Source of the DNA: Glaesserella sp041817755
Lineage (GTDB): Bacteria; Pseudomonadota; Gammaproteobacteria; Enterobacterales; Pasteurellaceae
Length of the DNA: 64,000 nucleotides
Reading direction: 5' to 3'
Assembly: GCF_041817755.1 (NCBI RefSeq)
Contig: NZ_JBGYBX010000058.1
Location: forward strand, 1 to 64,000
The translations under genes were made by a program, and so were the position numbers. Shown one piece after another: positions 9,135 to 17,545 of this stretch (position 1 is its first letter; each line of letters opens with the position of its first letter). The notes under the pieces were generated by a model. That model was not told where the DNA came from and did no database searches. It saw only the letters and a list, made by a program, of their open reading frames with translations.

Positions 9135-9152
9135 ATACTACTTTACTAGTAC
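9135..9152 (-). promoter_or_regulatory. TrpR-like operator upstream of the ABC permease
   Basis: ATACTACTTTACTAGTAC matches 15 of 18 positions of the E. coli-type TrpR operator GTACTAGTTAACTAGTAC (recalled consensus). It sits inside a wider inverted repeat, ACTACTTT-N8-AAAGTAGT, at 9137-9160. Repressor identity is inferred from sequence only. Confidence 0.5.
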
Positions 9153-9311
9153 AAAGTAGTCTGAGATTTTACGCTATTTCTTGTGAAAAATCAGGTCTTT
9201 TGTAAAGTTTTTTCGCGCAAACCTTTGCGTTTTAACCTCTTGCCGACAAATGAAAAAAGAGCGAGTAGAATGCAATTCATAACCATATTATCAAGCTAAA
9301 AAGAGGAAAAT

Positions 9312-9536
9312 ATGAACGGAATTGAAATCTTAGGTTATGTGGCAATGGTATTAGTTGCCGGTTCTTTTTTATTAAAAGATGTCATTAAATTGCGTATCGT
9401 CAATTCATGTGGCGCAATCTGCTTTGTCATTTACGGTTTGTTGATTGATTCATTCCCGGTAACGGGCTTGAATATTTTTGTGGTATGTGTGAATGCCTAC
9501 TATATTTTGAAAGACCTCAAAGCAAGCAAAGCATAA
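9312..9536 (+). CDS. Small inner-membrane protein, function unknown
   Basis: 74 residues with three hydrophobic stretches: ILGYVAMVLVAGSFLL, IVNSCGAICFVIYGLLI and GLNIFVVCVNAYYIL. It ends in a short basic tail. It resembles small YgjV-like membrane proteins, from memory. AGAGGAAA before the ATG and a strong terminator after the stop mark it as a real single-gene unit with TAGAAT upstream as a possible -10. No function can be assigned. Confidence 0.7.
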   Translation: MNGIEILGYVAMVLVAGSFLLKDVIKLRIVNSCGAICFVIYGLLIDSFPVTGLNIFVVCVNAYYILKDLKASKA

Positions 9537-9550
9537 TGAGTTCATATAAG

Positions 9551-9587
9551 AAAACGGCACCTTAAAGTTAAGGTGCCGTTTTTTTTA
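9551..9587. terminator. Bidirectional terminator
   Basis: AAAACGGCACCTTAA-AG-TTAAGGTGCCGTTTT with A and T tracts. It lies between the small membrane protein gene (+) and the ferritin gene (-), whose stop it touches. Confidence 0.9.
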
Positions 9588-10082
9588 ATGTGAGCCGGCC
9601 AATTCGGCTAAATCTTTATCGATGTAGTATAACGCTTTGCTATCATCGCCAAGTAGAGCGAATTTATCTAAAATGGTCTTAAATAAATGCTCTTCTTCAT
9701 GTTGCTCTGCAACATACCATTGTAAGAAGTTGAAGGAGGAATAGTCTTTTTGCGCAAAGGTTTCTTCCACTAATTTATTGATTTGTGCGGTCACATGTTT
9801 TTCATGCTCGTAGACAATCTCAAATAATTCTTTGAGGCTTTCATAGTCCGCTTGAGGTGCTTCGATTGCGCCGATTTCGGCTAATGCGCCGGTTTCGTTT
9901 AAATAGGTGAATAAACGACGCATATGATCCATTTCCTCTTGCGCATGCGCTTTCAAAAAGGCGGCCGCACCGGTAAAACAGTTGTTGTCCGCCCACGCCG
10001 CCATTTGAAGATAGACGTTTGAAGAGTAGAATTCGAGGTTTAACTGATCGTTTAGATGTTTGATAATATTTTCGGATAACAT
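9585..10082 (-). CDS. ftnA: Ferritin, second of a tandem pair
   Basis: 165 residues, the usual length of a bacterial non-haem ferritin that oxidises Fe(II) and stores it in a 24-mer shell. All ferroxidase residues are present in the E. coli FtnA numbering: Glu-17, Glu-50, His-53, Glu-94, Gln-127 and Glu-130 (AEQHEEE). Its ATG overlaps the stop of the upstream ferritin gene by one base (TAATG), so translation is coupled. Tandem ferritins are typical of Pasteurellaceae and may form mixed shells. Confidence 0.93.
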   Translation of the reverse strand: MLSENIIKHLNDQLNLEFYSSNVYLQMAAWADNNCFTGAAAFLKAHAQEEMDHMRRLFTYLNETGALAEIGAIEAPQADYESLKELFEIVYEHEKHVTAQINKLVEETFAQKDYSSFNFLQWYVAEQHEEEHLFKTILDKFALLGDDSKALYYIDKDLAELAGSH

Positions 10083-10582
10083 TATGCCGCTCCTTGATCT
10101 AAGTTTTCTAAATCTTTATCCACAAAGTAAAGTGATTTTCCGCCTTCGCCGACGAGTGTGAATTTATCGATAATTTCACTGAAAAGCTTCTCTTCTTCAT
10201 GTTGCTCCGCTACATACCATTGTAAGAAGTTAAAGGTAGAGTAGTCTTTCGCTTCAAACGTCACTTCAACCAATTCGTTAATTTTGGCCGTAACATGCTT
10301 TTCGTGTTCAAGTACGATTTCGAACAAATCCTTTAAGGAATTGTACGTTTTGCACGGCGCTTCAATTTTACCGAGAATCGGTAACGCCCCGGTTTCGCTG
10401 ACGTAATTGAATAGTTTTTGCATGTGTTCTAATTCTTCATCCGCATGACGAAGCAAGAACTTAGCCGCGCCTTCATAACCGTTATTGGAACACCAAGAAC
10501 TCATTTGCAAGTAGGTGTTGGATGAGTAGAACTCCAGATTAATTTGTTCATTGAGCTTATCAATGATTTTCTGCTGTAACAT
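10082..10582 (-). CDS. ftnA: Ferritin, first of a tandem pair
   Basis: 166 residues, clearly paralogous to its downstream neighbour, and also with the full ferroxidase set (Glu-17, Glu-50 and His-53 in EELEHMQ, Glu-94, and AEQHEEE near 126-131). AGGAGAG before the ATG gives a strong ribosome binding site, whereas the downstream copy relies on coupling. No Fur box was identified with confidence upstream. The pair shares one transcript ending at 9551-9587. Confidence 0.93.
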   Translation of the reverse strand: MLQQKIIDKLNEQINLEFYSSNTYLQMSSWCSNNGYEGAAKFLLRHADEELEHMQKLFNYVSETGALPILGKIEAPCKTYNSLKDLFEIVLEHEKHVTAKINELVEVTFEAKDYSTFNFLQWYVAEQHEEEKLFSEIIDKFTLVGEGGKSLYFVDKDLENLDQGAA

Positions 10583-10609
10583 ATGCTCTCCTATGATTAA
10601 GTGAATGTG

Positions 10610-10653
10610 TAAGCGGTGAGTTTTGCAAAATAATGTTCAAATCTCACCGCTTG
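10610..10653. terminator. Inverted uptake-sequence pair between secF and ferritin genes
   Basis: TAAGCGGTGAG and CTCACCGCTTG face each other around an AT-rich loop containing TTTTGCAAA, forming a ten-pair stem. The position after secF suggests a terminator built from two uptake sequences. Confidence 0.65.
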
Positions 10654-10658
10654 TAGAT

Positions 10659-11630
10659 TTAGTAATCGGAAAGGGATTGCTGATCTGCGCCTTCTTTTTC
10701 GACAACCGGTTGAAGCATATGTTCGCGTTTTAAGCCAAGCTGTAATGCCACACCGATAGCGATGTAGATAGACGAATACGTACCGAAACCGATACCGATT
10801 AGCAAAGCCAATGAGAAGCTGTGAAGTGTCGGACCGCCGAGCCAGTACAAGGCAAACACCACAAACAACGTCGTAACCGAGGTCATCAAGGTACGGGAAA
10901 GTGTTTGGCTTAATGAAATGTCGATCACTTCAGTGGAATTTGCCCGACGAATTTTCGGGAAGTTTTCCCGTACGCGGTCAAATACCACGATACTGTCGTT
11001 CAGGGAGTAACCGACAACCGATAAGATTGCCGCCACAAATGTTAAATCAATCTCTATTTGCAGGAAAGAAAAGACGCCGATTGTCACCATTACATCATGG
11101 AATAGTGCGATAATCCCACCCACGGCAAGGCGCCATTCAAAGCGGATGCCGACATAGAGTAATAGCATGGCGAGTGTGGCAAGCGTACCGTAAATCGCGC
11201 CTTGCGTGAGTTCTTCCCCGACATTCGGACCGACGAATTCAATACTTTGAATGCGGGCACCTGCATCTAATTTTTGGTGGATCAGATCCATGATTTTTGT
11301 GCCTAATGTGGTATCGCCTGCTGATGCAGGTAAACGGATCATGACATCTTTTTGTCCGCCGAATGTTTGAACCAATGCACTGTGATAACCGCTTTCATCT
11401 AAGACTTCACGCACTTTGCCGAGATCGGCGGGTTGTGAGAAATTGGTTTCAATCACCGTACCGCCGGTAAAGTCCAGCCCCCAGTTAAATCCTTTCGTCG
11501 CCACTGTGAAAATACAAAATGCAGTGAGCAAGATAGAAAATGCGAAAGCAATAAAACGGTATCGCATGAAAGGGATTAATTTATAAGGCAGTTTGATTTC
11601 TGCAATATCTTTTTCTGTTTGAACAGACAT
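10659..11630 (-). CDS. secF: Protein translocase subunit SecF
   Basis: 323 residues, six membrane spans and one periplasmic loop; partner of SecD in using the proton gradient to pull proteins through SecYEG. The family block GLDFTGGT follows the first span, and the fourth to sixth spans contain SVVGYSLNDSIVVFDRVREN. It begins 12 bases after secD, and both follow yajC. The usual upstream queA and tgt genes are not next to this operon. Confidence 0.97.
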   Translation of the reverse strand: MSVQTEKDIAEIKLPYKLIPFMRYRFIAFAFSILLTAFCIFTVATKGFNWGLDFTGGTVIETNFSQPADLGKVREVLDESGYHSALVQTFGGQKDVMIRLPASAGDTTLGTKIMDLIHQKLDAGARIQSIEFVGPNVGEELTQGAIYGTLATLAMLLLYVGIRFEWRLAVGGIIALFHDVMVTIGVFSFLQIEIDLTFVAAILSVVGYSLNDSIVVFDRVRENFPKIRRANSTEVIDISLSQTLSRTLMTSVTTLFVVFALYWLGGPTLHSFSLALLIGIGFGTYSSIYIAIGVALQLGLKREHMLQPVVEKEGADQQSLSDY

Positions 11631-11642
11631 GTTGTTCTCCCT

Positions 11643-13487
11643 TTAAATCCAAAGTTTTTTCACACGTTTGCCGCCGTAAACCCAGTTAACCAACATACGG
11701 GTCCCGGTGATGGCGGTAAACATGGAAATCATCACGCCGAGTGCCAAGGTGACGGCGAAACCTTTTACCGGACCGGTGCCGACGGCATAAAGGATCAGTG
11801 CGGTTAAGACTGTTGTTAAGTTGGAGTCGAAGATACTGGTAAATGCGCCGTTATAGCCTTCGTGAATGGCTTGTTGAATCGAGCGACCGTTGCGGATTTC
11901 TTCTTTAATCCGTTCGTAGATCAATACGTTTGCATCCACGGACATCCCAACCGCTAAGACAATCCCCGCAATCCCCGGCATAGTGAGCGTAGCGCCGATA
12001 AGTGACATTAAGCCGACCGTCAACACCAAGTTTGCCAGTAGGGCTGCGGTTGCAAACAGACCGAATACTTTATAGTAAACCACGCAGAATAAAATGGTTA
12101 AACCTAAGCCCAATAAACCGGCATCCATACCTTGAGCGACGTTATCCGCCCCCAAAGACGCGCCGATCGTACGTTCTTCAACGATCACAATCGGTGCGAT
12201 TAATGCCCCTGAACGGAGAAGTACGGCAAGGTTTTGCGCTTCCGCCGCAGAGTTAATCCCGGTAATTTGGAAATTACTGCCCAAACGGGTTTGGATCGTT
12301 GCCACATTGATCACTTCTTCGTGTTTTTCCAGTACGACTTTACCGTTAGCATCCCGTTTGCCCGAATCTTTAAACTCACTGTAAAGGGTTGCCATCGGTT
12401 TTTGTACATTACTCTTCGTGATTTCCGACATGATATTGCCGCCTTCACTGTCAAGCGTAATGCTGACTTGCGGTAAACCGCGTTCATCCGTACCGGAGCT
12501 GGCATTAATAATGTGCTCTCCGCCTAAAGACGGGCGCATTTTTAAGATAACCGGCGTACCGTCACGCATATATTTTATTTCGGAACCGGCAGGGATAATG
12601 CCGCGCGTAGCCGAATCCAAATTTGCTTCTTGATTCACGATACGGAATTCAAGGGTTGCCGTCGCACCTAAGATTTCTTTTGCGCGCGCGGTATCTTGTA
12701 CCCCCGGTAGTTCGACAACGATACGATCCGCACCTTGGCGTTGGATTGTCGGTTCGGATACGCCGAGTTCTTCCACCCGTTTACGTAAAATGGATAAGTT
12801 TTGTTCGATAGCGAGATCGCGTGATTCGGAAAGGCTTTGTGCCGAAGGTGTCAGTGTTACGACTGTCGATGACACGAGATTAGCATCTAATGTCGGGTGA
12901 TTACGGCGAACAAAGCGAATTGCTTTATCTACGGTGTCACTGTCGGCAAATTCGATTTCCGTCGCAAAGTTATCGGTTTTTTTGAATGATTTATATTGCA
13001 ATTTTTCGCGACGTAGCTCGTTACGTAAGGTGTCTTGCAACTGATCTTGCTGTTTGGTTAACGCAGTATTCATGTCCACCTCCATGAGAAAGCGAACGCC
13101 GCCGCGTAAATCCAAACCGCGTTTCATCGGTTCACCGCCAATTGATGTAAGCCACGAAGGGGTTGCCGGAGCAAGGTTTAATGCAACGGAATAATTATTA
13201 CCTAAAACGTCGGCTATTTTTTCTTTGGCAGGAAGTTGTTCTTCATCTTTAGATAAACGAACCAAAATGGAACCGTTTTCCAGGTTCATGGCTTTGGGCG
13301 TAATATTTAAAGATGCCAGAGCGGATTGTACTTGAGTCAGCGTTTCTGCCGACGCTTGTTGACCACGCGTACCGGAAATTTGTACGGACGGGTCTTCACC
13401 ATATAAATTTGGAAGGGCGTATAAAGCACCAATGGCGACCACAAGGATCACCATTAGATTCTTCCAAAGAGGGAAACGGTTTAACAC
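11643..13487 (-). CDS. secD: Protein translocase subunit SecD
   Basis: 614 residues, typical of the family. One N-terminal span precedes a large periplasmic P1 domain, whose start is marked by GLDLRGGVRFLMEVD, then five C-terminal spans with GIVLAVGMSVDANVLIYERI, the conserved fourth-span block. It works with SecF and YajC on the periplasmic side of the translocon. It lies 31 bases after yajC and 12 before secF, in one operon. Confidence 0.97.
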   Translation of the reverse strand: MLNRFPLWKNLMVILVVAIGALYALPNLYGEDPSVQISGTRGQQASAETLTQVQSALASLNITPKAMNLENGSILVRLSKDEEQLPAKEKIADVLGNNYSVALNLAPATPSWLTSIGGEPMKRGLDLRGGVRFLMEVDMNTALTKQQDQLQDTLRNELRREKLQYKSFKKTDNFATEIEFADSDTVDKAIRFVRRNHPTLDANLVSSTVVTLTPSAQSLSESRDLAIEQNLSILRKRVEELGVSEPTIQRQGADRIVVELPGVQDTARAKEILGATATLEFRIVNQEANLDSATRGIIPAGSEIKYMRDGTPVILKMRPSLGGEHIINASSGTDERGLPQVSITLDSEGGNIMSEITKSNVQKPMATLYSEFKDSGKRDANGKVVLEKHEEVINVATIQTRLGSNFQITGINSAAEAQNLAVLLRSGALIAPIVIVEERTIGASLGADNVAQGMDAGLLGLGLTILFCVVYYKVFGLFATAALLANLVLTVGLMSLIGATLTMPGIAGIVLAVGMSVDANVLIYERIKEEIRNGRSIQQAIHEGYNGAFTSIFDSNLTTVLTALILYAVGTGPVKGFAVTLALGVMISMFTAITGTRMLVNWVYGGKRVKKLWI

Positions 13488-13518
13488 AATAAGTCCCCTT
13501 TTTTAAGGAAAGAATAAA

Positions 13519-13812
13519 TTAAAGAGATTTGAGTGAACCTTTTGGTAACACGGCAACCACGAAATCACGTTTGATCGTTACTTCGGTCGTATCATTCAGT
13601 GCGATCACGATATTGTCGTTATCTGCACTGACTTTGGTAATTTTGCCGATTAAACCACCGCTTGTCAGTACTTCTTCGCCTTTTGCCAAGCTCGCCAATA
13701 GTTCACGTTGTTGTTTTTGGCGTTTCGCTTGTGGACGATAGATCATGAAATAGAAGATCAAACCGAAAATAACCAAAATAAAGATCATTTCCATTCCGCT
13801 GCCTTGTTGCAT
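13519..13812 (-). CDS. yajC: Preprotein translocase accessory subunit YajC
   Basis: 97 residues: one N-terminal span (MIFILVIFGLIFYFMIYRP), then a small soluble domain starting PQAKRQKQQREL. This is the usual YajC form; it binds SecDF and YidC. First gene of yajC-secD-secF here, with AAGGAG-like GGAGCCC before the ATG. About 180 bases separate it from ruvX, with no gene seen there. Confidence 0.95.
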   Translation of the reverse strand: MQQGSGMEMIFILVIFGLIFYFMIYRPQAKRQKQQRELLASLAKGEEVLTSGGLIGKITKVSADNDNIVIALNDTTEVTIKRDFVVAVLPKGSLKSL

Positions 13813-13990
13813 AAAAGGGCTCCTTAAAAATCAATAAATTAAAAAATAAAACACGATTCTTTTCTACGAAGAGAAAAACGGGCGTTAACATAGCATAATT
13901 TCATGGATTTAACGAGAAGAAATTCAGTCCAAAAGCGGTATTCGCTCGTTTTAACAAGTAAATCGTGGAATTTGTATAACCTCGATGGGC

Positions 13991-14404
13991 TTAATGGCTG
14001 TCAAACCAACTTTCTAAAATGAGGCAAGCGGAAATCGAATCCACTTTATCTTTTTTTAACGCTTTAAACCCACCGCGGGAAAAAATTTCCGAGCGGGCTT
14101 CTACTGTCGTTAAACGTTCGTCCTGTAACACTACCGGTAAATTAAACCGCCCGTTAAGCCGGTTGGCAAATTTTTTAGCACGTTGAGTCAGTGGTTGCTC
14201 CGTACCGTCCATATTCAACGGTAAACCGACAATCAAAAGGTCAGGCTGCCATTCGGTAAGGAGTTTGCCGATTTGCTCCCAATTCGGAATACCGTCTTGC
14301 GCTTTAAACGCCGGTAGGCGTTGTGCGGTTTTGGTGATGCTTTGTCCGACGGCACAGCCGATACTATTGGTGCCGAAATCAAAGGCGATAACGGTCTGCG
14401 TCAT
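13991..14404 (-). CDS. ruvX: YqgF-family nuclease, pre-16S rRNA 5'-end processing
   Basis: 137 residues, an RNase H-like fold with the acidic motif AFDFGTNSIGCAVG at the N-terminus, VGLPLNMDG and QDERLTTVEA in the middle, and a C-terminal KDKVDSISACLILESWF. The family completes maturation of the 16S rRNA 5' end. Its ATG overlaps the yqgE stop by one base (TAATG), as in the E. coli order yqgE-ruvX. Confidence 0.95.
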   Translation of the reverse strand: MTQTVIAFDFGTNSIGCAVGQSITKTAQRLPAFKAQDGIPNWEQIGKLLTEWQPDLLIVGLPLNMDGTEQPLTQRAKKFANRLNGRFNLPVVLQDERLTTVEARSEIFSRGGFKALKKDKVDSISACLILESWFDSH

Positions 14405-14961
14405 TAGGCTCTCCCCGCTTTAGCAAGGATACCTTCAATACCCAATAATTCATTGGCTTCTACCCAGCGATCCAAATAACCTGTTTTGAACAGAATTTGT
14501 TCGGTTGCCGGGGTGACAATCCAATAATTTCGGGCGATTTCTTGTTCTAATTGTTCCGCTTTCCATGTGCAGCAACCTAAGCAGACCATAAAATGCTCGG
14601 GGGCGTCTTCACGTCCGAAGGTTTCTAAAATATCGCCGGAGGTAGTGAGCATAATACCGTTACCGGTCGGGTAACTGTGCAGAAATTGGCGTTCCGTCGG
14701 CGTATGTAAAATAAAGCCTCGTTCTTGGCTGACCGGACCGCCGCTGAGAACCAATTGATCTTTCGTATAATTACGCTCATTGGCCATTAAAAAATCAATT
14801 TTAGCGAGCAGCTCCATTACGGACAGATCCGTCGGAGAATTGATCATGACGCCCATGGCACCTTGTTCATTGTGTTCGCACAGATAGATCACGGCCCGAT
14901 CAAAGTAATCATCGTTCATGTCGGGAGTCGCAACCAATAATTGCCCTTGTAAATTCATCAT
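14404..14961 (-). CDS. yqgE: UPF0301/AlgH-family protein YqgE
   Basis: 185 residues with the family features: LQGQLLVATPDMNDDYFDRA at the N-terminus, GAMGVMINSP, and VLSGGPVSQERGF. The biochemical role is not settled. Two ATG codons are adjacent (14959-14961 and 14956-14958); either may start it. Its first codon directly abuts the rsmE stop (TAG ATG ATG), so the three genes rsmE-yqgE-ruvX are tightly coupled. Confidence 0.93.
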   Translation of the reverse strand: MMNLQGQLLVATPDMNDDYFDRAVIYLCEHNEQGAMGVMINSPTDLSVMELLAKIDFLMANERNYTKDQLVLSGGPVSQERGFILHTPTERQFLHSYPTGNGIMLTTSGDILETFGREDAPEHFMVCLGCCTWKAEQLEQEIARNYWIVTPATEQILFKTGYLDRWVEANELLGIEGILAKAGRA

Positions 14962-15696
14962 CTAACTTAAATCTCCATACAACAGTTGTAAGGCGGTGAT
15001 GGTTGCCAGAGAAGCCGTCTCGGTACGTAAAATACGTTTACCGAGTAATACTTCGGTAAAACCTTCTTCCTCAGTCATGGCAATTTCTTTCGGAGAGAGT
15101 CCGCCTTCAGAGCCGATTAATAAACGCACGCCCTCACGAGGAATCGTTGGGAGTGACTTTAACGTATATTGGGCTCGCGGATGTAAATTCAACTTCAACA
15201 TGCCGTCTTGTTCTTTACACCAATCGGATAACTTCATGATCGGTCGAATTTCCGGAATCATGTTTCGTCCGCACTGTTCGCAAGCGGCAATCGCAATTTT
15301 TTGCCATTGTTGAATTTTTTTGTCTTGGCGTTCACCGTCCAATTTGACTCCGCAACGTTCCGACCAAAGCGGCGTGATGACGTTGACTCCTAATTCGACG
15401 GATTTTTGAATGGTAAATTCCATACGATCACCGCGTGAAATCACTTGCCCGAGGTGAATCGACAGAGGAGATTCGCGATCATCCGTTTGACTTGACCGAA
15501 TCGCAACATCAATCTGTTTTTTACCGATATGGCGAATGACGGCGTGAAAGGTCATATTGGAACCGTCAAATAAAATCAATTCGGCGCCTTCTTGCATACG
15601 TAATACGCGTCCGACATGGTTTGCCGCTTCGTCACTTAGGACACAATTGTTTTTTCCGGCAAGGGGTTCGGGGTGATAGATTCTTGGAATTCTCAT
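14962..15696 (-). CDS. rsmE: 16S rRNA (uracil-1498-N3)-methyltransferase
   Basis: 244 residues: an N-terminal PUA-like domain (RIPRIYHPEPL...NHVGRVLRM) followed by a SPOUT methyltransferase domain with a knotted SAM site near LLIGSEGGLSPKEI and LGKRILRTETA. It methylates U1498 of 16S rRNA. In E. coli gshB lies between rsmE and yqgE; here it is absent. First gene of a three-gene operon. Confidence 0.95.
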   Translation of the reverse strand: MRIPRIYHPEPLAGKNNCVLSDEAANHVGRVLRMQEGAELILFDGSNMTFHAVIRHIGKKQIDVAIRSSQTDDRESPLSIHLGQVISRGDRMEFTIQKSVELGVNVITPLWSERCGVKLDGERQDKKIQQWQKIAIAACEQCGRNMIPEIRPIMKLSDWCKEQDGMLKLNLHPRAQYTLKSLPTIPREGVRLLIGSEGGLSPKEIAMTEEEGFTEVLLGKRILRTETASLATITALQLLYGDLS

Positions 15697-15723
15697 TTAT
15701 TATTCATTGATTGGCGTAATGTA

Positions 15724-15781
15724 ACAAGCGGTGAGATATGTGGAAAATTTTGCAAAAATTTCAGCCGATCTCACCGCTTGT
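15724..15781. terminator. Inverted uptake-sequence pair upstream of rsmE and downstream of yajG
   Basis: ACAAGCGGTGAGAT and ATCTCACCGCTTGT form a perfect 14-bp stem with an AT-rich loop containing TTTTGCAAAAATTT. It sits after the yajG stop on the minus strand and probably terminates yajG transcription. Confidence 0.7.
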
Positions 15782-15796
15782 AAAGGGAGTAAAGGA

Positions 15797-16384
15797 TTAT
15801 TTAAATTGATGAACGGCATTGCCGATTTCATTATCGTTATAGATATGATTCACTGCATCGTCATAGGCTTGGTTCAACACTTTTTGGATATCGGCGTTAT
15901 CGGCACCGAATGCGCCTTCATAAGAACGGGAGGTGTTGAAGTTTTTACTGAAATGACCTCTCGAACCTTGTACGACAACTTCAATACCGACATTCGCCGT
16001 GATTTTATGGCGTAAGTTCCCTTGTTCGACATCGGCAAAAAATTTGTGGATTTTGACGGTTACGTTTGCATTGCCGGCACCTTGCACCACACCGAATCCT
16101 TTGCTGTTGAGATTTTGTTGCATCACTTGTTGGAACAATTGGGCAACTTCAGGCATTGCATTCAAACGGGTGACATTACCCCCGCTGGTATAACTTGCCA
16201 CTTCTGCCGACGGACGAAGATCTTGAGTGGACACATTCACCAGTGCCGTTTGGTTGTTGGTATTGAACATGGCTGTCGGTGACGGTGTTGTGAAGGTTAA
16301 TGTATTTGACTGTGTTTGACAGCCGGTTAATACAGCGGTAGCTAAAACCGTTGCGGCGAGAATCGTTTTTTTGCTGAGTTTCAT
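15797..16384 (-). CDS. yajG: YajG-family lipoprotein
   Basis: 195 residues from the ATG at 16384. An upstream in-frame ATG at 16489 would overlap bolA and bury the signal peptide, so it is not used. The start MKLSKKTILAATVLATAVLT is followed by GC, giving a lipobox at about Cys-22. The mature part matches YajG: repeated polar beta strands with NVSTQDLRPSAEVASY. It is divergent from bolA, the same neighbour as in E. coli. Outer-membrane lipoprotein of unknown role. Confidence 0.88.
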   Translation of the reverse strand: MKLSKKTILAATVLATAVLTGCQTQSNTLTFTTPSPTAMFNTNNQTALVNVSTQDLRPSAEVASYTSGGNVTRLNAMPEVAQLFQQVMQQNLNSKGFGVVQGAGNANVTVKIHKFFADVEQGNLRHKITANVGIEVVVQGSRGHFSKNFNTSRSYEGAFGADNADIQKVLNQAYDDAVNHIYNDNEIGNAVHQFK

Positions 16385-16464
16385 AAAAGATTCCTTGTTG
16401 ATGAATAAAATCGCAGTAAAGTATAGTATTATTCTGCATAAATTTCCAAATAGAGAGTATAAAA

Positions 16465-16776
16465 ATGTCCGTTGAATCGACAATTTCACAAAAACTAACT
16501 ACCGAATTTGCGCCCGTCATGTTACAAATTGAAAATGAAAGCCATCGACACAGTTCCGGCAGAGGTGCCGAATCGCATTTTAAAGTGACGTTGGTTTCGG
16601 CAAAATTTGACGGGTTACGTGCCGTTTCCCGCCACCGTGCCGTTTATCAATGTTTGTCTCAAGAATTGCAAAACGGTGTTCATGCGCTCGCGTTACACCT
16701 TTATACACCGACGGAGTGGTATGATGGTGGAGAGGTTGTTCCGGCATCGACCAACTGCGTGGGGCACGGTCATTAG
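16465..16776 (+). CDS. bolA: BolA-family protein
   Basis: 103 residues, with the BolA fold: ENESHRHSSGRGAESHFKVT, FDGLRAVSRHRAVYQCL and a C-terminal ALHLYTPTEW. BolA proteins work with monothiol glutaredoxins on iron-sulfur handling, and BolA affects cell shape under stress in E. coli. Divergent from yajG. The intergenic 80 bases hold both promoters. Confidence 0.95.
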   Translation: MSVESTISQKLTTEFAPVMLQIENESHRHSSGRGAESHFKVTLVSAKFDGLRAVSRHRAVYQCLSQELQNGVHALALHLYTPTEWYDGGEVVPASTNCVGHGH

Positions 16777-16805
16777 AGAATTATTTCATAAAATAAAGAA
16801 ATTGC

Positions 16806-16834
16806 TTGCCGAGACAATGAAAAATCGGTATAGT
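16806..16834 (+). promoter_or_regulatory. Candidate promoter for tRNA-Ser
   Basis: TTGCCG (16806-16811) and TATAGT (16829-16834) are separated by exactly 17 bases and followed by TCCGCCCGT. The GAAAAAT in the spacer and the CCGCCCGT discriminator are shared with the sequence before infC. A hairpin, AATGTGCT...AGCACATT (16850-16870), lies between it and the tRNA; it may instead terminate bolA. Confidence 0.55.
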
Positions 16835-16882
16835 TCCGCCCGTCTTTCAAATGTGCTTTTGAAGCACATTTTTTATTGATTC

Positions 16883-16972
16883 GGTGAGATGTCCGAGTGG
16901 TTGAAGGAGCACGCCTGGAAAGCGTGTATATGGGAAACCGTATCGGGGGTTCGAATCCCCCTCTCACCGCCA
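16883..16972 (+). tRNA. tRNA-Ser (anticodon GGA)
   Basis: 90 bases folding as a class II tRNA. The acceptor stem is GGTGAGA/TCTCACC, with discriminator G and encoded CCA at 16970-16972. The anticodon stem-loop is CACGC-CTGGAAA-GCGTG with anticodon GGA. A long variable arm is followed by GGGGGTTCGAATCCCCC as T arm. It reads UCC and UCU serine codons. Confidence 0.97.
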
Positions 16973-17063
16973 TTCAATAAGAAAGATTCCTTTACTGTTT
17001 TCATAGATATTTCCTTGGTTAAGTCCAATTAACTAACCGAATACTTTTTCCTTAACAGGTTAC

Positions 17064-17092
17064 TCCCCGAGCGATTGTTCGGGGATCTTTTT
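17064..17092 (+). terminator. Terminator after tRNA-Ser
   Basis: TCCCCGA-N8-TCGGGGA followed by TCTTTTT; about 90 bases after the tRNA end. Confidence 0.8.
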
Positions 17093-17097
17093 ATGTG

Positions 17098-17120
17098 AAA
17101 AAGATCGCCGAGGCGATCTT
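17098..17120 (-). terminator. Terminator after the NlpE-like gene
   Basis: On the minus strand AAGATCGC-CTCG-GCGATCTTTTT forms an eight-pair stem with a T-run, 18 bases after the stop at 17138. Confidence 0.85.
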
Positions 17121-17137
17121 CCGAATGAAATCACGTG

Positions 17138-17512
17138 TTAAGGCGCCACTTTCTGCAATTTGTAATTATGGCTGCTTTTCACCGTGTTGCCGCTGGCATC
17201 ACAAAATTCTACGTATTTATCCGATACTTGAACTGCCATGTTTCCTGAATTGGTTAAACGAATCACATTGGATTTATTCGGATCCCAAGTATAGCGACCT
17301 TTTTCGTGGAACGGATGTTTCTCTTTATTTTTGTAATATACCGTATTGTATTGATAAGTGTTGTCTTTGTTTAAGATAAGCTCGGCCTCAATTTTTTCAC
17401 AATCTGCACAAGGTAACGTACCTTGATATGTACCTGACACCGTTTTTGACGGTAATAGTGAACAAGCCGCCAACATCGTCGTTAACGTCGTGACGAATAC
17501 TATTTTTTTCAT
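17138..17512 (-). CDS. NlpE N-terminal-domain lipoprotein
   Basis: 124 residues. The lipoprotein signal MKKIVFVTTLTTMLAACS has lipobox LAAC. The mature part is a single NlpE N-terminal domain: GTYQGTLPCADCEKIEAEL carries the CxxC motif, followed by NKDNTYQYNTVY and the strand pattern of that domain. E. coli NlpE has an extra C-terminal domain that signals to the Cpx system when metal or folding stress occurs; this short form lacks it. Role in copper or envelope stress is inferred from the domain. Confidence 0.8.
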   Translation of the reverse strand: MKKIVFVTTLTTMLAACSLLPSKTVSGTYQGTLPCADCEKIEAELILNKDNTYQYNTVYYKNKEKHPFHEKGRYTWDPNKSNVIRLTNSGNMAVQVSDKYVEFCDASGNTVKSSHNYKLQKVAP

Positions 17513-17545
17513 ATTGCGTTCCTCTTCATGTAAATATCGAATGAC

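Noticed and set aside
16385..16489. Longer start for the YajG-like protein
   Set aside because: It would overlap bolA and place the lipoprotein signal internally.
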